From contig JAUVQZ010000069.1 of the NCBI GenBank assembly GCA_030597865.1, positions 1-12,196 of the forward strand: a stretch of DNA of 12,196 nt. The letters run 5' to 3'. The notes beneath the pieces were generated by a model, which did not search any database, was not told the DNA's origin, and saw only the letters and a program-made list of their open reading frames with translations. Below are positions 5,945 to 12,196 of the stretch, one piece after another. The translations under genes and the position numbers were made by a program. The stretch's first letter is position 1. Every line of letters begins with the position of its first letter. The DNA comes from Pseudomonadota bacterium (lineage in GTDB: Bacteria; Desulfobacterota; Desulfobulbia; Desulfobulbales; SURF-16).

Positions 5945-6910
5945 TCAAACCATGCCCTTCAGGTAGACACGCAGGGGCGCAGGATAACCTTCAACGGTGA
6001 GCTGCGGATTCTGCGGATCGATAAAGTCGGCATAGGATTCAAAATCCATCCATTCCGTGCAGCGCTGCTCTTCACTGCCCATGGGGTGGCTGCAGAAGAT
6101 CTCCACCTGGTCAAAGCCGGCCCGTATCATCCAGTTTCGTACACAGGCCCCGGTGGGGACAAAATAGGTGCCCGGCACCTTGGCATAGCGTCCTTCCGGA
6201 AAGAGGGCCACCGGATCCTGGCCGGGTATGGCCTGGGATTCGACAATGAGGGTGCCGCCTGGCGTCATGGATTTCTTGATTTCCTTGAGGCATTCCAGGG
6301 GCGAGATACGGTGGTAGAGAATCCCCATCAGAAAGACGACATCAAAGCTCTCCCTGAAGAGCCCCATGTCTTCCACGCCAAGGAGTTCAAGCTCCAGGTT
6401 GCCACAGCCGGCAAAGCCATTGAGCATCCTGAAGGTGAAGTAATGGTGGAGATAGGGCTCAAAACCCACCACCAGCCTGGGATTGTGGTGGGCCATGCGA
6501 AACATGTAGTAGCCGTTATTGCTGCCCACATCAGCGACCACCTTATCTTTCAGGTCCGGCAGCACAGGGAGGAGCCGGTCCCATTTCCTGTTTGAGCGCC
6601 ATTCGGCGTCAATATCAATACCGAATACGGAAAAAGGCCCCTTGCGCCAGGGCATGAAGTCCCTGAGGGCGGCCAGAAGTTGCTGTTGGTCAGCAGGGCT
6701 GATTTCATCGGCGTGGCCAATGGTGACAACATCACCTGAGAAATCAAGGTGGTCTGCCTTGAGATGGGCCAGGGATTCGACCCGTTCCCGCAGGCTGCGG
6801 ATCCCTTTTTTCAGGCTTGTCAGCCTTTTGACATTCTCCTCCTGCCTCTGTTGCAGTTCGGCATGGTTGGCCTTGGCCAGAAGTTTGTAATAGTCGGAAT
6901 CGAAATTCAT
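5945..6910 (-). CDS. cmoB: tRNA U34 carboxymethyltransferase
   Basis: The enzyme transfers a carboxymethyl group from carboxy-S-adenosylmethionine to 5-hydroxyuridine at tRNA position 34, making cmo5U in tRNAs that read four-fold boxes. The product is 321 residues against about 323 in E. coli. A helical N-terminus leads into MPWRKGPFSVFG (86-97) and EWRSNRKWDR (103-112). The AdoMet-type loop is ADVGSNNGYY (126-135). Then come MGILYHR (195-201), RYAKVPGTYFVPT (241-253), EEQRCTEWM (280-288) and VEGYPAPLR (306-314). Lys90, Tyr199 and Arg314 correspond, one position earlier, to the E. coli carboxylate-binding Lys91, Tyr200 and Arg315. The start overlaps the cmoA stop by one base (TAATG), so the two are coupled. 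Confidence 0.95.
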   Translation of the reverse strand: MNFDSDYYKLLAKANHAELQQRQEENVKRLTSLKKGIRSLRERVESLAHLKADHLDFSGDVVTIGHADEISPADQQQLLAALRDFMPWRKGPFSVFGIDIDAEWRSNRKWDRLLPVLPDLKDKVVADVGSNNGYYMFRMAHHNPRLVVGFEPYLHHYFTFRMLNGFAGCGNLELELLGVEDMGLFRESFDVVFLMGILYHRISPLECLKEIKKSMTPGGTLIVESQAIPGQDPVALFPEGRYAKVPGTYFVPTGACVRNWMIRAGFDQVEIFCSHPMGSEEQRCTEWMDFESYADFIDPQNPQLTVEGYPAPLRVYLKGMV

Positions 6911-7632
6911 TATTCTTTAATTGCTGCAAAGGAGACAAAGTTGAACCACTGAAAGAAACTCTCACAGCTGGCGAATCCCGCCTCTCTAAGTTGGCTGATA
7001 TTTTCTTCAATGGAGAAGGGGATGAGGATGTTTTCAAGGGCCTCACGCTTCTTGGTGATTTCAATCTCGGAATAGCCCTGTTGCCTCTTAAAATCAAGAT
7101 AGATATCAATAAAGCTACGATTGAGAGGGGAGTGGTGGGAGATAATTTTCTCAGACAAAATCAGGATGCCGCCTGGCTTGAGGCTGGCGTAGATTTTCCT
7201 GAGAAAGGCGGCCCTGTTCATGGGGCGCAGAAACTGGAGGGTATAGCTCAGGAGCACGGCCCCACAGGGCTCAAGGGCCGTGGTGGTGATGTCGGCAAGT
7301 TCAAAGGAGATCTGGTTCTGCTTGCTATACATCTCGGCCTTTATCCGGGCCTTGTTGATCATGGCCTCGGAGCTGTCCATGCCGATATAATGCAGCTCTT
7401 TTGATTTTAACATCTCTGCCAGGGCAATGAGTGGACGACCAGTGGAGCAGCCTAGATCATAGATGAGATCGCCATCCTGAACAAAGGAATCCAGTAATTT
7501 ACCCGTCATGTCGAGGACCTGCCGATAGCAGGGCACCGAACGTTCAAGCATGTCGTCAAACACCTCAGCCACCTTGTCGTTAAAGGTGAAGTCAACGGAG
7601 GATGGGTTGTTAAAGAGTCTGTCAATGGTCAT
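6910..7632 (-). CDS. cmoA: Carboxy-S-adenosyl-L-methionine synthase
   Basis: The enzyme makes carboxy-S-adenosylmethionine from S-adenosylmethionine and prephenate, the cofactor used by CmoB. The product is 240 residues (E. coli about 247). Family motifs are FTFNDKVAEVFDDML (15-29), RSVPCY (31-36), the AdoMet loop YDLGCSTGRP (58-67), GMDSSEAM (84-91), SYTLQFL (129-135) and LKPGGILILSEK (151-162). KKREALEN (194-201) contains Arg197, which likely corresponds to the family arginine that holds the carboxylate (Arg199 in E. coli). The ATG at 7632 fits the family N-terminus but has no clear ribosome site. A large palindrome lies 26-109 bp upstream and would be in the leader if transcription starts beyond it. 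It forms a two-gene operon with cmoB. Confidence 0.95.
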   Translation of the reverse strand: MTIDRLFNNPSSVDFTFNDKVAEVFDDMLERSVPCYRQVLDMTGKLLDSFVQDGDLIYDLGCSTGRPLIALAEMLKSKELHYIGMDSSEAMINKARIKAEMYSKQNQISFELADITTTALEPCGAVLLSYTLQFLRPMNRAAFLRKIYASLKPGGILILSEKIISHHSPLNRSFIDIYLDFKRQQGYSEIEITKKREALENILIPFSIEENISQLREAGFASCESFFQWFNFVSFAAIKE

Positions 7633-7657
7633 TTTGGTAGGTGCTGAAGGCTGAAGT

Positions 7658-7741
7658 GATCATGGATGGTTGCCACCATACAGCAACTTGCATTTTTTTT
7701 GCTGTGAAAATGTAAGCGGTGGCAAAAAAAGGTCCATCATC
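7658..7741. repeat. 84-bp imperfect palindrome with nested stems
   Basis: The outer arms GATCATGGA/TCCATCATC (7658-7666 with 7733-7741) match at 8 of 9 positions. Next is a perfect 8-bp pair, TTGCCACC/GGTGGCAA (7670-7677 with 7718-7725). Inside, CTTGCATTTT (7687-7696) pairs with AAAATGTAAG (7707-7716). ACAGCAA (7680-7686) pairs with TTGCTGT (7699-7705), linking bulge to loop as in a pseudoknot. The G-T pair in the inner stem would be G-U in plus-strand RNA but A-C in minus-strand RNA. Confidence 0.75.
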
Positions 7742-7767
7742 GAAGTCCGGGAAGACTATCTGTTAAA

Positions 7768-7841
7768 ACACAAAGACACAAAGACACAAAGACACAGAGG
7801 CTTTCTTTTTGCCATCCCTCTGTGTCTCTGTGCCTCTGTGT
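7768..7841. repeat. Opposed tandem 8-bp repeats forming a long hairpin
   Basis: ACACAAAG is repeated three times and followed by ACACAGAG (7768-7799). After a 16-bp T-rich loop come three copies of the opposite strand unit, CTCTGTGT, CTCTGTGC and CTCTGTGT (7818-7841). The arms can pair in several registers. Similar CACAGAG-type repeats recur in many environmental bacterial genomes and yield spurious peptides rich in KTQRH or CLCASV. Confidence 0.85.
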
Positions 7842-7965
7842 TTGGCAAGATGGTTAGCCGCGACTTTGAAGGCTGACATCCTCCCCCTCCCAGGCATTTC
7901 TTCCGTGGTTTCCGTGGCAAAAACAAAGTCATTCCCACACATTGACGATGAACCAAAAAAAGATG

Positions 7966-7995
7966 CCCCCACCCGGGAGAGAGGCCGGGTAGGGG
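7966..7995. repeat. GC-rich hairpin (10 of 11 bp)
   Basis: CCCCCACCCGG (7966-7976) and CCGGGTAGGGG (7985-7995) pair at 10 of 11 positions around the loop GAGAGAGG. No T run follows on either strand, so it is a poor terminator and more like a dispersed palindromic repeat. Confidence 0.6.
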
Positions 7996-8025
7996 CGGGA
8001 GGAGAAGAGAGGTAGGATATTAATG

Positions 8026-8046
8026 CCTCCCTCACAATGGGGGAGG
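8026..8046. repeat. Short GC-rich hairpin downstream of the DVU0772-like gene
   Basis: CCTCCC (8026-8031) pairs with GGGAGG (8041-8046) around a 9-nt loop. It lies about 27 bp past the minus-strand gene that ends at 8073, but the following minus-strand bases (CATTAATATCC) give no T tract, so terminator function is doubtful. Confidence 0.45.
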
Positions 8047-8072
8047 GTACTGCTTTAAGGAGGAGAGAGATA

Positions 8073-8459
8073 CTAATGGGTAATGCTAAAATCCACCGGC
8101 GGGCCGTGGAGAATTTTTTCTAAATATTTTTTTAAATCATCGTTTAATTTATGGACTGAACCACCAGGCCTGATGCCGTCATCCTTCCAGGCGGCCTCAA
8201 AAAGTTCCTGCGGTACCTGAACCTTGGCAAGTTCCTCAGCGCCCTCCACCGTTCTTTTGATCAGGGTGACCAGGGGGGCCTCCCAGTCAAAAAGGACGAA
8301 ATAATAGGATTCATCATGGGCGCTGGCGACAAAATCATTGCCACGAATCCAGCCGGTACCCCATTCAAGATACATTTCCACAGCCTTTTCCGGAGTCATC
8401 TGCCAATCAATTTTATTGATAAGCTGTCTGTCTGATCTCAACTGTTCAAGGGTAAACAT
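8073..8459 (-). CDS. Small soluble protein, DVU0772-like, function unknown
   Basis: The product is 128 residues. Its layout, with an N-terminal helix followed by IDWQMTPEKAVEMYLEWG, then SYYFVLFDW and a C-terminal KLNDDLKKYLEKIL, resembles what I remember of the DVU0772 family of sulfate-reducing bacteria, whose function is unknown. No signal peptide, membrane segment, Cys cluster or catalytic motif is visible; the protein is acidic and probably cytoplasmic. The ATG at 8459 follows a strong ribosome site, AGGAGGT, and a good promoter lies 22-56 bp upstream, so the gene is probably transcribed alone. The family link is from memory. Confidence 0.8.
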   Translation of the reverse strand: MFTLEQLRSDRQLINKIDWQMTPEKAVEMYLEWGTGWIRGNDFVASAHDESYYFVLFDWEAPLVTLIKRTVEGAEELAKVQVPQELFEAAWKDDGIRPGGSVHKLNDDLKKYLEKILHGPPVDFSITH

Positions 8460-8480
8460 TGGACACCTCCTGGCGGGTTA

Positions 8481-8515
8481 ATTATAAAAATAGTAACTGT
8501 TATTGAGATGGTCAA
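8481..8515 (-). promoter_or_regulatory. Sigma-70-type promoter of the DVU0772-like gene
   Basis: On the minus strand TTGACC (8515-8510) is followed after 17 bp by TATTTT (8492-8487). A perfect TATAAT (8486-8481) lies directly next to it and could act as the -10 box with a weak -35. Either gives a leader of about 15-20 nt carrying AGGAGGT. Confidence 0.6.
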
Positions 8516-8613
8516 GGGTGAAAGGCCGGGGAGGATAATTTTTTTTAAAGCAGGAGGCGTTTGATGTGATGGGATGTGAAAGGGGGGAGGAAAGATGGGA
8601 GAGGCAAATGGTG

Positions 8614-9462
8614 TTACGAGTAGCGATCATCCTCTTGATAATACTCAGGGAAACCTATGACCTCTTTGAGGTGGGAAAAGGAGATGTGTTCTGGGTAGCG
8701 GCCTTGCTGGAGGGCAGTAAGAGATTTTTCCATGGCCTCCACCGCAGAGCTGAGCAGGGTGAGGGGGTAGGCAACAATTTTAAAACCGAGTTCCTCTAAG
8801 CGAGGAGGTGGGAGAAGAGGGCTTTGGCCATTCTGGATCATGTTGGCCATGCAGGGAGCCTTAATTTCTGAGCAGAAGAGGGCCATTTCTTCCTCGCTCT
8901 GGGGGGCCTCAATAAAAATGATGTCAGCACCCAGGGCGGCAAAATCACGGCAGCGATCCAGGGCCTCGTCAAAACCAAGGGGGCCACGGGCATCGGTACG
9001 GGCCATGATCAAAATATCCGCCCCCTCATCACGGGCATCAACAGCGGCCTCAAGGCGTTTGCAGGCCTGGTGGCGGTCAACCACCTGTTTACCCTTGGTG
9101 TGGCCGCAGCGCTTGGGGCTGACCTGGTCTTCTATCATGATGCAGGCAAAACCGGCCTGGGCATAGCCCTGCACGGTTCTTTTGGTGTTAACGGCATTGC
9201 CATAGCCCGTGTCACCGTCGCCAAGCACCGGAAGGGTTGTGGCCGCGCAGATGGACCGGCCCTGGTCAACCATCTCGCCGTAGGAGATGAGGCCGGTATC
9301 CGGCAGGCCCAGGCGGGCGGCGGAGACGGCAAAACCGCTCATGAAGGTAAGTTTGAAGTCGGCCTGTTCAATGAGCTTGGCGGTCAGGGCGTCATAACAG
9401 CAGGGCATGACCAGCAGACCCGGTTCGGCAAGCAGGGCCTTGAGGCAGGAGGCTGCGGACAT
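8614..9462 (-). CDS. Isocitrate lyase/PEP mutase-family enzyme (methylisocitrate- or dimethylmalate-lyase-like)
   Basis: The product is 282 residues with the alpha/beta-barrel pattern of this superfamily. Visible motifs are MPCCYDALTAKL (19-30), FMSGFAVSAARLGLPD (40-55), the metal-binding GDGDTGYGN (81-89), IEDQVSPKRCGH (110-121) with the catalytic-Cys loop KRCGH, and ARTDA (154-158). The KRCGH loop argues for a C-C bond lyase rather than oxaloacetate decarboxylase or PEP mutase; substrates could be methylisocitrate, dimethylmalate or a similar 2-hydroxy or 2-keto acid. I use the ATG at 9462, which has TAGGAT upstream and the family N-terminus. A longer frame to 9663 only reads yhbY out of frame. 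It lies 7 bp behind yhbY and is probably co-transcribed. Confidence 0.9.
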   Translation of the reverse strand: MSAASCLKALLAEPGLLVMPCCYDALTAKLIEQADFKLTFMSGFAVSAARLGLPDTGLISYGEMVDQGRSICAATTLPVLGDGDTGYGNAVNTKRTVQGYAQAGFACIMIEDQVSPKRCGHTKGKQVVDRHQACKRLEAAVDARDEGADILIMARTDARGPLGFDEALDRCRDFAALGADIIFIEAPQSEEEMALFCSEIKAPCMANMIQNGQSPLLPPPRLEELGFKIVAYPLTLLSSAVEAMEKSLTALQQGRYPEHISFSHLKEVIGFPEYYQEDDRYS

Positions 9463-9469
9463 GAAGATC

Positions 9470-9805
9470 CTAGCCCTTGGGGATATGGATGGTCTGGTTG
9501 GGGGGGAGATCAGGGTTGGGCCGATACAGAATGATGATCCGGCCGATGATCTGCACCAGGGCGGAGCTGGTTTCCCTGGCAAGCTGAGACGCTGTCTCAG
9601 GGCGGTCAACAGCAGCTGTGCTCTGAACCTTGACCTTGATAAGCTCCCGGTGCCGAAAGACATCTTCGGCGGATTTTACCACCTGATCTGTCAGGCCGTG
9701 CTGACCAATCATGACCAGGGGGTCAAGATTATGGGCCAGACCCCGCAGAAAACGGAGTTGCTTTTTGGAAAGGATGGGGGCGTTTTTTTTCTTTTTCTTG
9801 GCCAT
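9470..9805 (-). CDS. yhbY: YhbY-type RNA-binding protein (CRM domain)
   Basis: This 111-residue protein consists of a Lys-rich start (MAKKKKKN) and one CRS1-YhbY (CRM) domain: LSKKQLRFLRGLAHNLDPLV, then IGQHGLTDQVV, containing the family's GxxG-like loop, then HRELIKVKV and a C-terminal LVQIIGRIIILYRPN. In E. coli the homologue associates with pre-50S ribosomal particles, and an assembly role is assumed here. The size is typical (about 95-110). The stop lies 7 bp before the lyase gene, which takes its ribosome site from this 3' end. No strong Shine-Dalgarno precedes the ATG, only a GGGATTAG-like stretch. An A/T-rich gap of about 140 bp separates it from the TraB-family gene upstream. Confidence 0.93.
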   Translation of the reverse strand: MAKKKKKNAPILSKKQLRFLRGLAHNLDPLVMIGQHGLTDQVVKSAEDVFRHRELIKVKVQSTAAVDRPETASQLARETSSALVQIIGRIIILYRPNPDLPPNQTIHIPKG

Positions 9806-9948
9806 TTTATTCTAATCCCAAAAGGGTCTAACCCGCTAAAGCGGACATTAAGGAATGGATAAGTGTCTTGGAGTTAGCTACAAGCCCCTAATTTAAAAAC
9901 ACATTTTACATTTTTTTTGTTTTTTTACAGTCTTTCTACAGTAAGGCA

Positions 9949-11124
9949 CTAAACAAGGTTTGAGATGATTTCGTAGCCACCTATCATGCTGCCGACCATG
10001 CTGCCGATGCCCGGCAGTAAAAAGGCGAGAAAAACCTTGAGCAGGTTATTACTCCACCAGCCCCGTACCGTTGTCATGTCTGCCATGGCATTTTCAAATT
10101 CACGGACAAGGGGGGGGCGCATCATGGCCTGGATAAAGGCGCAGACATAACCGGCGCCGATAACCGGGGTCAAACTGGTGATGGGGGCGGCGATAAAGGC
10201 GGTGATGATGGTTGCCGGATGGGCCAGGGCAATAAAGGCGCCCAGGGAAGATGGGATGCCGTTGGCAAGCACCCAGTACAGGGCATTGGCACCGGCTGCC
10301 TGGCTGCCCTTGTCAAAACCGATATAGCCGATGGAACCGAGGATCAGAAGGGGGATGAGCCAGCCCGCCATTTTCCAGGCCGGTGAGACCGGGGGAATGG
10401 TGTTTATTTCCTCCATCTGGGCGCTGCGGTCCTCCATGAGGGCCCTTTTGATGCCAGCAACATGACCGGCGCCCACCACGGCAACGAGCTTGTCGCCGCT
10501 GGCCGCCTTGATTTTCTCGGCCAGAAAGGTGTCACGTTCATCAATGAGCACCTGTTTGATCTCAGGCAGGGCCTCTCCCATTTCCGCAAGGAGTTCGGAC
10601 AGGACATCGCTCTTCTTTAATTCGCTGAGCTTTTCCTCGCTGAGTTCGGTGCTGTCAAAGAGACTGGCCAGGAGGGAGGTAAGCAGATAGCCCTTCTTGT
10701 AAAAAGAGGTCTTTTTCCAGGCCCTCCTCAGGGTGACCCGGACGTCCCGGTCACAGAGGGCAATGGGAATGTCGAATTTGTCGGCTGAGCGGGTGGCCTC
10801 CAGGAGATCTGAACCCGGAGCCACGCCGAGCTGGTCGCCCAGCTTTTTCTGGTAGGAGGCCAGGGTCAGGTTGATCATCAGGGTGGCGAGCTGCTTTTTC
10901 TTGATAATCTCTTTGAGATCAAGGGATTGCCAGCGCTGTTTTTGGGACAGGGATTCGTAGCGTTTCCGGTCGAGCTCCACACAGACGCAGTCCGGGCGTT
11001 CCTCCTCAATGACCTGTTGGACGAGGTCCACAGATTTCTGGGAGATATGGGCCGTGCCCACCAGGATGATCTGGCGGTCTTGGTGCTGGATGATATGGAC
11101 GTCGGAGGAGTCGTAGGAGGCCAA
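9949..11124 (-). CDS. TraB/PrgY-family membrane protein
   Basis: The product is 391 residues. The N-terminal TraB domain shows VGTAHIS (22-28), VCVELD (47-52), DERDTFLAEKI (195-205) and VGAGHVAGI (217-225), the conserved GxxH, E and GxGH motifs of the family. About four membrane segments follow (roughly 252-269, 280-302, 305-332 and 361-381). PrgY of Enterococcus limits pheromone activity, and the motifs suggest a metal-dependent hydrolase, but the role in Gram-negative bacteria is unknown. I chose the TTG at 11124. The first ATG, at 11193, lies inside the upstream gene's terminator and upstream of a good promoter. Family members begin only 5-25 residues before the VGTAH motif. Confidence 0.85.
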   Translation of the reverse strand: MASYDSSDVHIIQHQDRQIILVGTAHISQKSVDLVQQVIEEERPDCVCVELDRKRYESLSQKQRWQSLDLKEIIKKKQLATLMINLTLASYQKKLGDQLGVAPGSDLLEATRSADKFDIPIALCDRDVRVTLRRAWKKTSFYKKGYLLTSLLASLFDSTELSEEKLSELKKSDVLSELLAEMGEALPEIKQVLIDERDTFLAEKIKAASGDKLVAVVGAGHVAGIKRALMEDRSAQMEEINTIPPVSPAWKMAGWLIPLLILGSIGYIGFDKGSQAAGANALYWVLANGIPSSLGAFIALAHPATIITAFIAAPITSLTPVIGAGYVCAFIQAMMRPPLVREFENAMADMTTVRGWWSNNLLKVFLAFLLPGIGSMVGSMIGGYEIISNLV

Positions 11125-11143
11125 GGTTGTTAATCCGGTGAGG

Positions 11144-11172
11144 ATGATAAAAAAATATGGTTCATGAAACAA
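11144..11172 (-). promoter_or_regulatory. Promoter of the TraB-family gene
   Basis: On the minus strand TTGTTT (11172-11167) and TATCAT (11149-11144) are 17 bp apart. Transcription would begin about 12-15 bp before the TTG start at 11124. The -35 box shares its first bases with the foot of the preceding terminator hairpin. Confidence 0.55.
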
Positions 11173-11203
11173 CAAAGAGGATGCCAATGGCATCCTCTTT
11201 GTT
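11171..11203 (-). terminator. Strong intrinsic terminator of the FadL-family gene
   Basis: A perfect 15-bp stem (11171-11185 with 11189-11203) with a 3-nt loop starts 16 bp past the stop codon of the porin gene. On the minus strand the 3' side ends in a T-rich tail, TTTGTTGTTTC. The stem is long and exact enough to work despite the interrupted T run. Confidence 0.85.
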
Positions 11204-11219
11204 CCGGAAAAGAATGAAA

Positions 11220-12196
11220 CTAGAACTTCATGGCCAGACTGGTGGTGATCATATGGGCCGCGGCATTCTTGAATTCGCCCTCAATAGAATCGTTGCCGTC
11301 ATTGGCCTCGATGGTTCGTTCCTCCTTGTCGCTGTAGAGGTAGGCCAGGCCCAGCTCATACTGGTCATTGAGCTTATACCTGAAGCCGGCAGAGTACATC
11401 TTGGCGTTTGAGTCTGGCAACTCAAAACCCAGGGAATGATCAGGCACCGGGGTCTCGTCAATGGCAAAACCGGCCATCAGGGTGAGCCTGTCCTCCATCA
11501 TCCTATGGCTGACGCCGATGCGATAGGCATCGGTATCGTTAAAATCTTTGGCAATAGGATTGTCAAAATTGGCGAAAGGGTGGTCAACACTAGGCAAAAT
11601 CTCATACAGGAAAGATTGGTCATAGTCAAAGTCCAACTCGTCATAGTCGGACCAGAAGGTGCGGTCCCAGGAAAGCTCAATGGTGGTGTCCTTGATGGTG
11701 TAGGCCACGGCCACGGTGAGGACCTCGGGCAGGGGAACGGTCACCTCACCTGATCCAGTGTAAATGTCTGAAAGAAATGCGAATCCCCCGGAACCAATAG
11801 CCTGCAGGGTGACCTCATCGGAATCCAGGGTGAGGTCCACCTTGGAGCGCCAGGTAATGGCGGTGGTCAGGTTGTCCATGGGCTTGACGGTCAGGGCCAG
11901 GTTATAGCCGACGTCATTGGATTCGCCGTTCTCCAATTCACGCGACAGGCTGTCAAGCGCACCAGCAGGAGCAGCAGTGCTGCTCACCCGGCCGGAGCTA
12001 TGGACGAGACGCACGCCACCGGCCACCGACACTTTGTCATGGAGCTTGTAGGCCAGGGTGGGGTTGATCTCCAGGATTTCCAGGGTAAATTCGCCGGCAG
12101 AGGCCTCCTGGAAATTGTCATCCCAGCGCTTGGACAGACCGCCGGGTACGGTGAAGGAGAGGCCAAAGCGCATATTGCTGAACTCCGGGGAGACCA
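11220..12196 (-). CDS. FadL/OMPP1-family outer-membrane porin, 5' end outside window
   Basis: About 325 C-terminal residues are visible; the frame runs through the window edge, so the signal peptide and N-terminal hatch are missing. FadL-type proteins are 14-strand barrels that let long-chain fatty acids or other hydrophobic compounds cross the outer membrane. Support comes from FSNMRFGLSFTVPGGLSKRW-like sequence near the edge, then alternating beta strands such as INPTLAYKLHDKVSVAGGVR, VGYNLALTVKP, LTTAITWRSKVDLTL, LTVAVAYTIKDTTIELSWD and YRIGVSHRMMEDRLTLMAGF. The C-terminus is TTSLAMKF, ending in the terminal Phe used by the barrel-assembly machinery. A Met at position 12173 is internal, not the start. 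Followed by a strong terminator. Confidence 0.92.
   Translation of the reverse strand, partial: VSPEFSNMRFGLSFTVPGGLSKRWDDNFQEASAGEFTLEILEINPTLAYKLHDKVSVAGGVRLVHSSGRVSSTAAPAGALDSLSRELENGESNDVGYNLALTVKPMDNLTTAITWRSKVDLTLDSDEVTLQAIGSGGFAFLSDIYTGSGEVTVPLPEVLTVAVAYTIKDTTIELSWDRTFWSDYDELDFDYDQSFLYEILPSVDHPFANFDNPIAKDFNDTDAYRIGVSHRMMEDRLTLMAGFAIDETPVPDHSLGFELPDSNAKMYSAGFRYKLNDQYELGLAYLYSDKEERTIEANDGNDSIEGEFKNAAAHMITTSLAMKF

Larger units (their letters stand above)
7633..8072. other. Gene-free region packed with palindromes and short tandem repeats
   Basis: No convincing gene lies in these 440 bp. From left to right there are an 84-bp imperfect palindrome (7658-7741), two opposed tracts of an 8-bp tandem repeat (7768-7799 and 7818-7841), a 9-bp repeat TTCCGTGGT/TTCCGTGGC (7901-7918), and two GC-rich hairpins (7966-7995 and 8026-8046). 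A 10-bp direct repeat, TGAAGGCTGA, occurs at 7645-7654 and 7867-7876 and brackets the first two structures. No transposase is present. Confidence 0.8.

Noticed and set aside
7670..7956. Short open frames on both strands across the 8-bp repeats (KTQRH- and CLCASV-like peptides)
   Set aside because: These are known by-products of CACAGAG-type repeats; there is no ribosome site and the peptides simply mirror the repeat.
9463..9663. N-terminal extension of the lyase up to 9663
   Set aside because: The extra 67 residues are yhbY read in another frame; family members start near MSAASCLKALLAEPG and a ribosome site precedes 9462.
11125..11193. ATG at 11193 as the start of the TraB-family protein
   Set aside because: It lies in the loop-side of a perfect terminator hairpin and upstream of the likely promoter.

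Overview
The window looks like core chromosome of a Gram-negative, probably delta-type (Desulfobulbales-like) proteobacterium. This rests on a FadL-type outer-membrane barrel, a complete CmoA/CmoB pair, a YhbY protein, an rnc gene followed by an ELP3-like radical SAM gene, and a small protein that resembles a family I associate with sulfate reducers (DVU0772-like). The lineage is inferred from gene content and style, not from a marker gene.

Layout. 1-304: a tRNA-Arg(CCG) gene with a likely promoter and a strong, probably bidirectional terminator. 305-1480: two minus-strand genes, a HEAT-repeat protein and a small unknown protein. 1499-1815: a leader region with a possible 31-codon leader ORF. 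1816-2784: an HD-GYP phosphodiesterase. 2916-4881: a plus-strand rnc operon consisting of a large leader hairpin, RNase III with an unusual active-site residue, a 35-codon micro-ORF overlapping both neighbours, and an ELP3-like radical SAM protein. 5042-5693: an AT-rich HigBA-type toxin-antitoxin module with a palindromic operator on its promoter. 5718-5943: an integron attC-like palindrome, a coding-looking fragment and a short tandem repeat; with the toxin-antitoxin module this is the most island-like part of the window. 5945-7632: the cmoA-cmoB operon (minus strand) for wobble-uridine modification of tRNA. 7633-8072: no gene, but a dense cluster of palindromes and short tandem repeats. 8073-8459: a DVU0772-like small protein with a good promoter. 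8614-9805: yhbY followed by an isocitrate-lyase/PEP-mutase-family enzyme. 9949-11124: a TraB/PrgY-family membrane protein. 11220-12196: the 3' part of a FadL-family porin with a very strong terminator.

Several genes concern RNA: tRNA-Arg, RNase III, an ELP3-like radical SAM enzyme, CmoA/CmoB, YhbY and an mRNA-interferase-type toxin. Only rnc-radical SAM, higB-higA, cmoA-cmoB and yhbY-lyase look like operons.

I see no unmistakable new multi-gene system. The best leads are the rnc leader hairpin as a self-processing site, the Asp-to-Cys change in the RNase III metal site, the doubly overlapping micro-ORF behind rnc, the attC-like element beside the toxin-antitoxin module, and the palindrome cluster upstream of cmoA, part of which is flanked by a 10-bp direct repeat.
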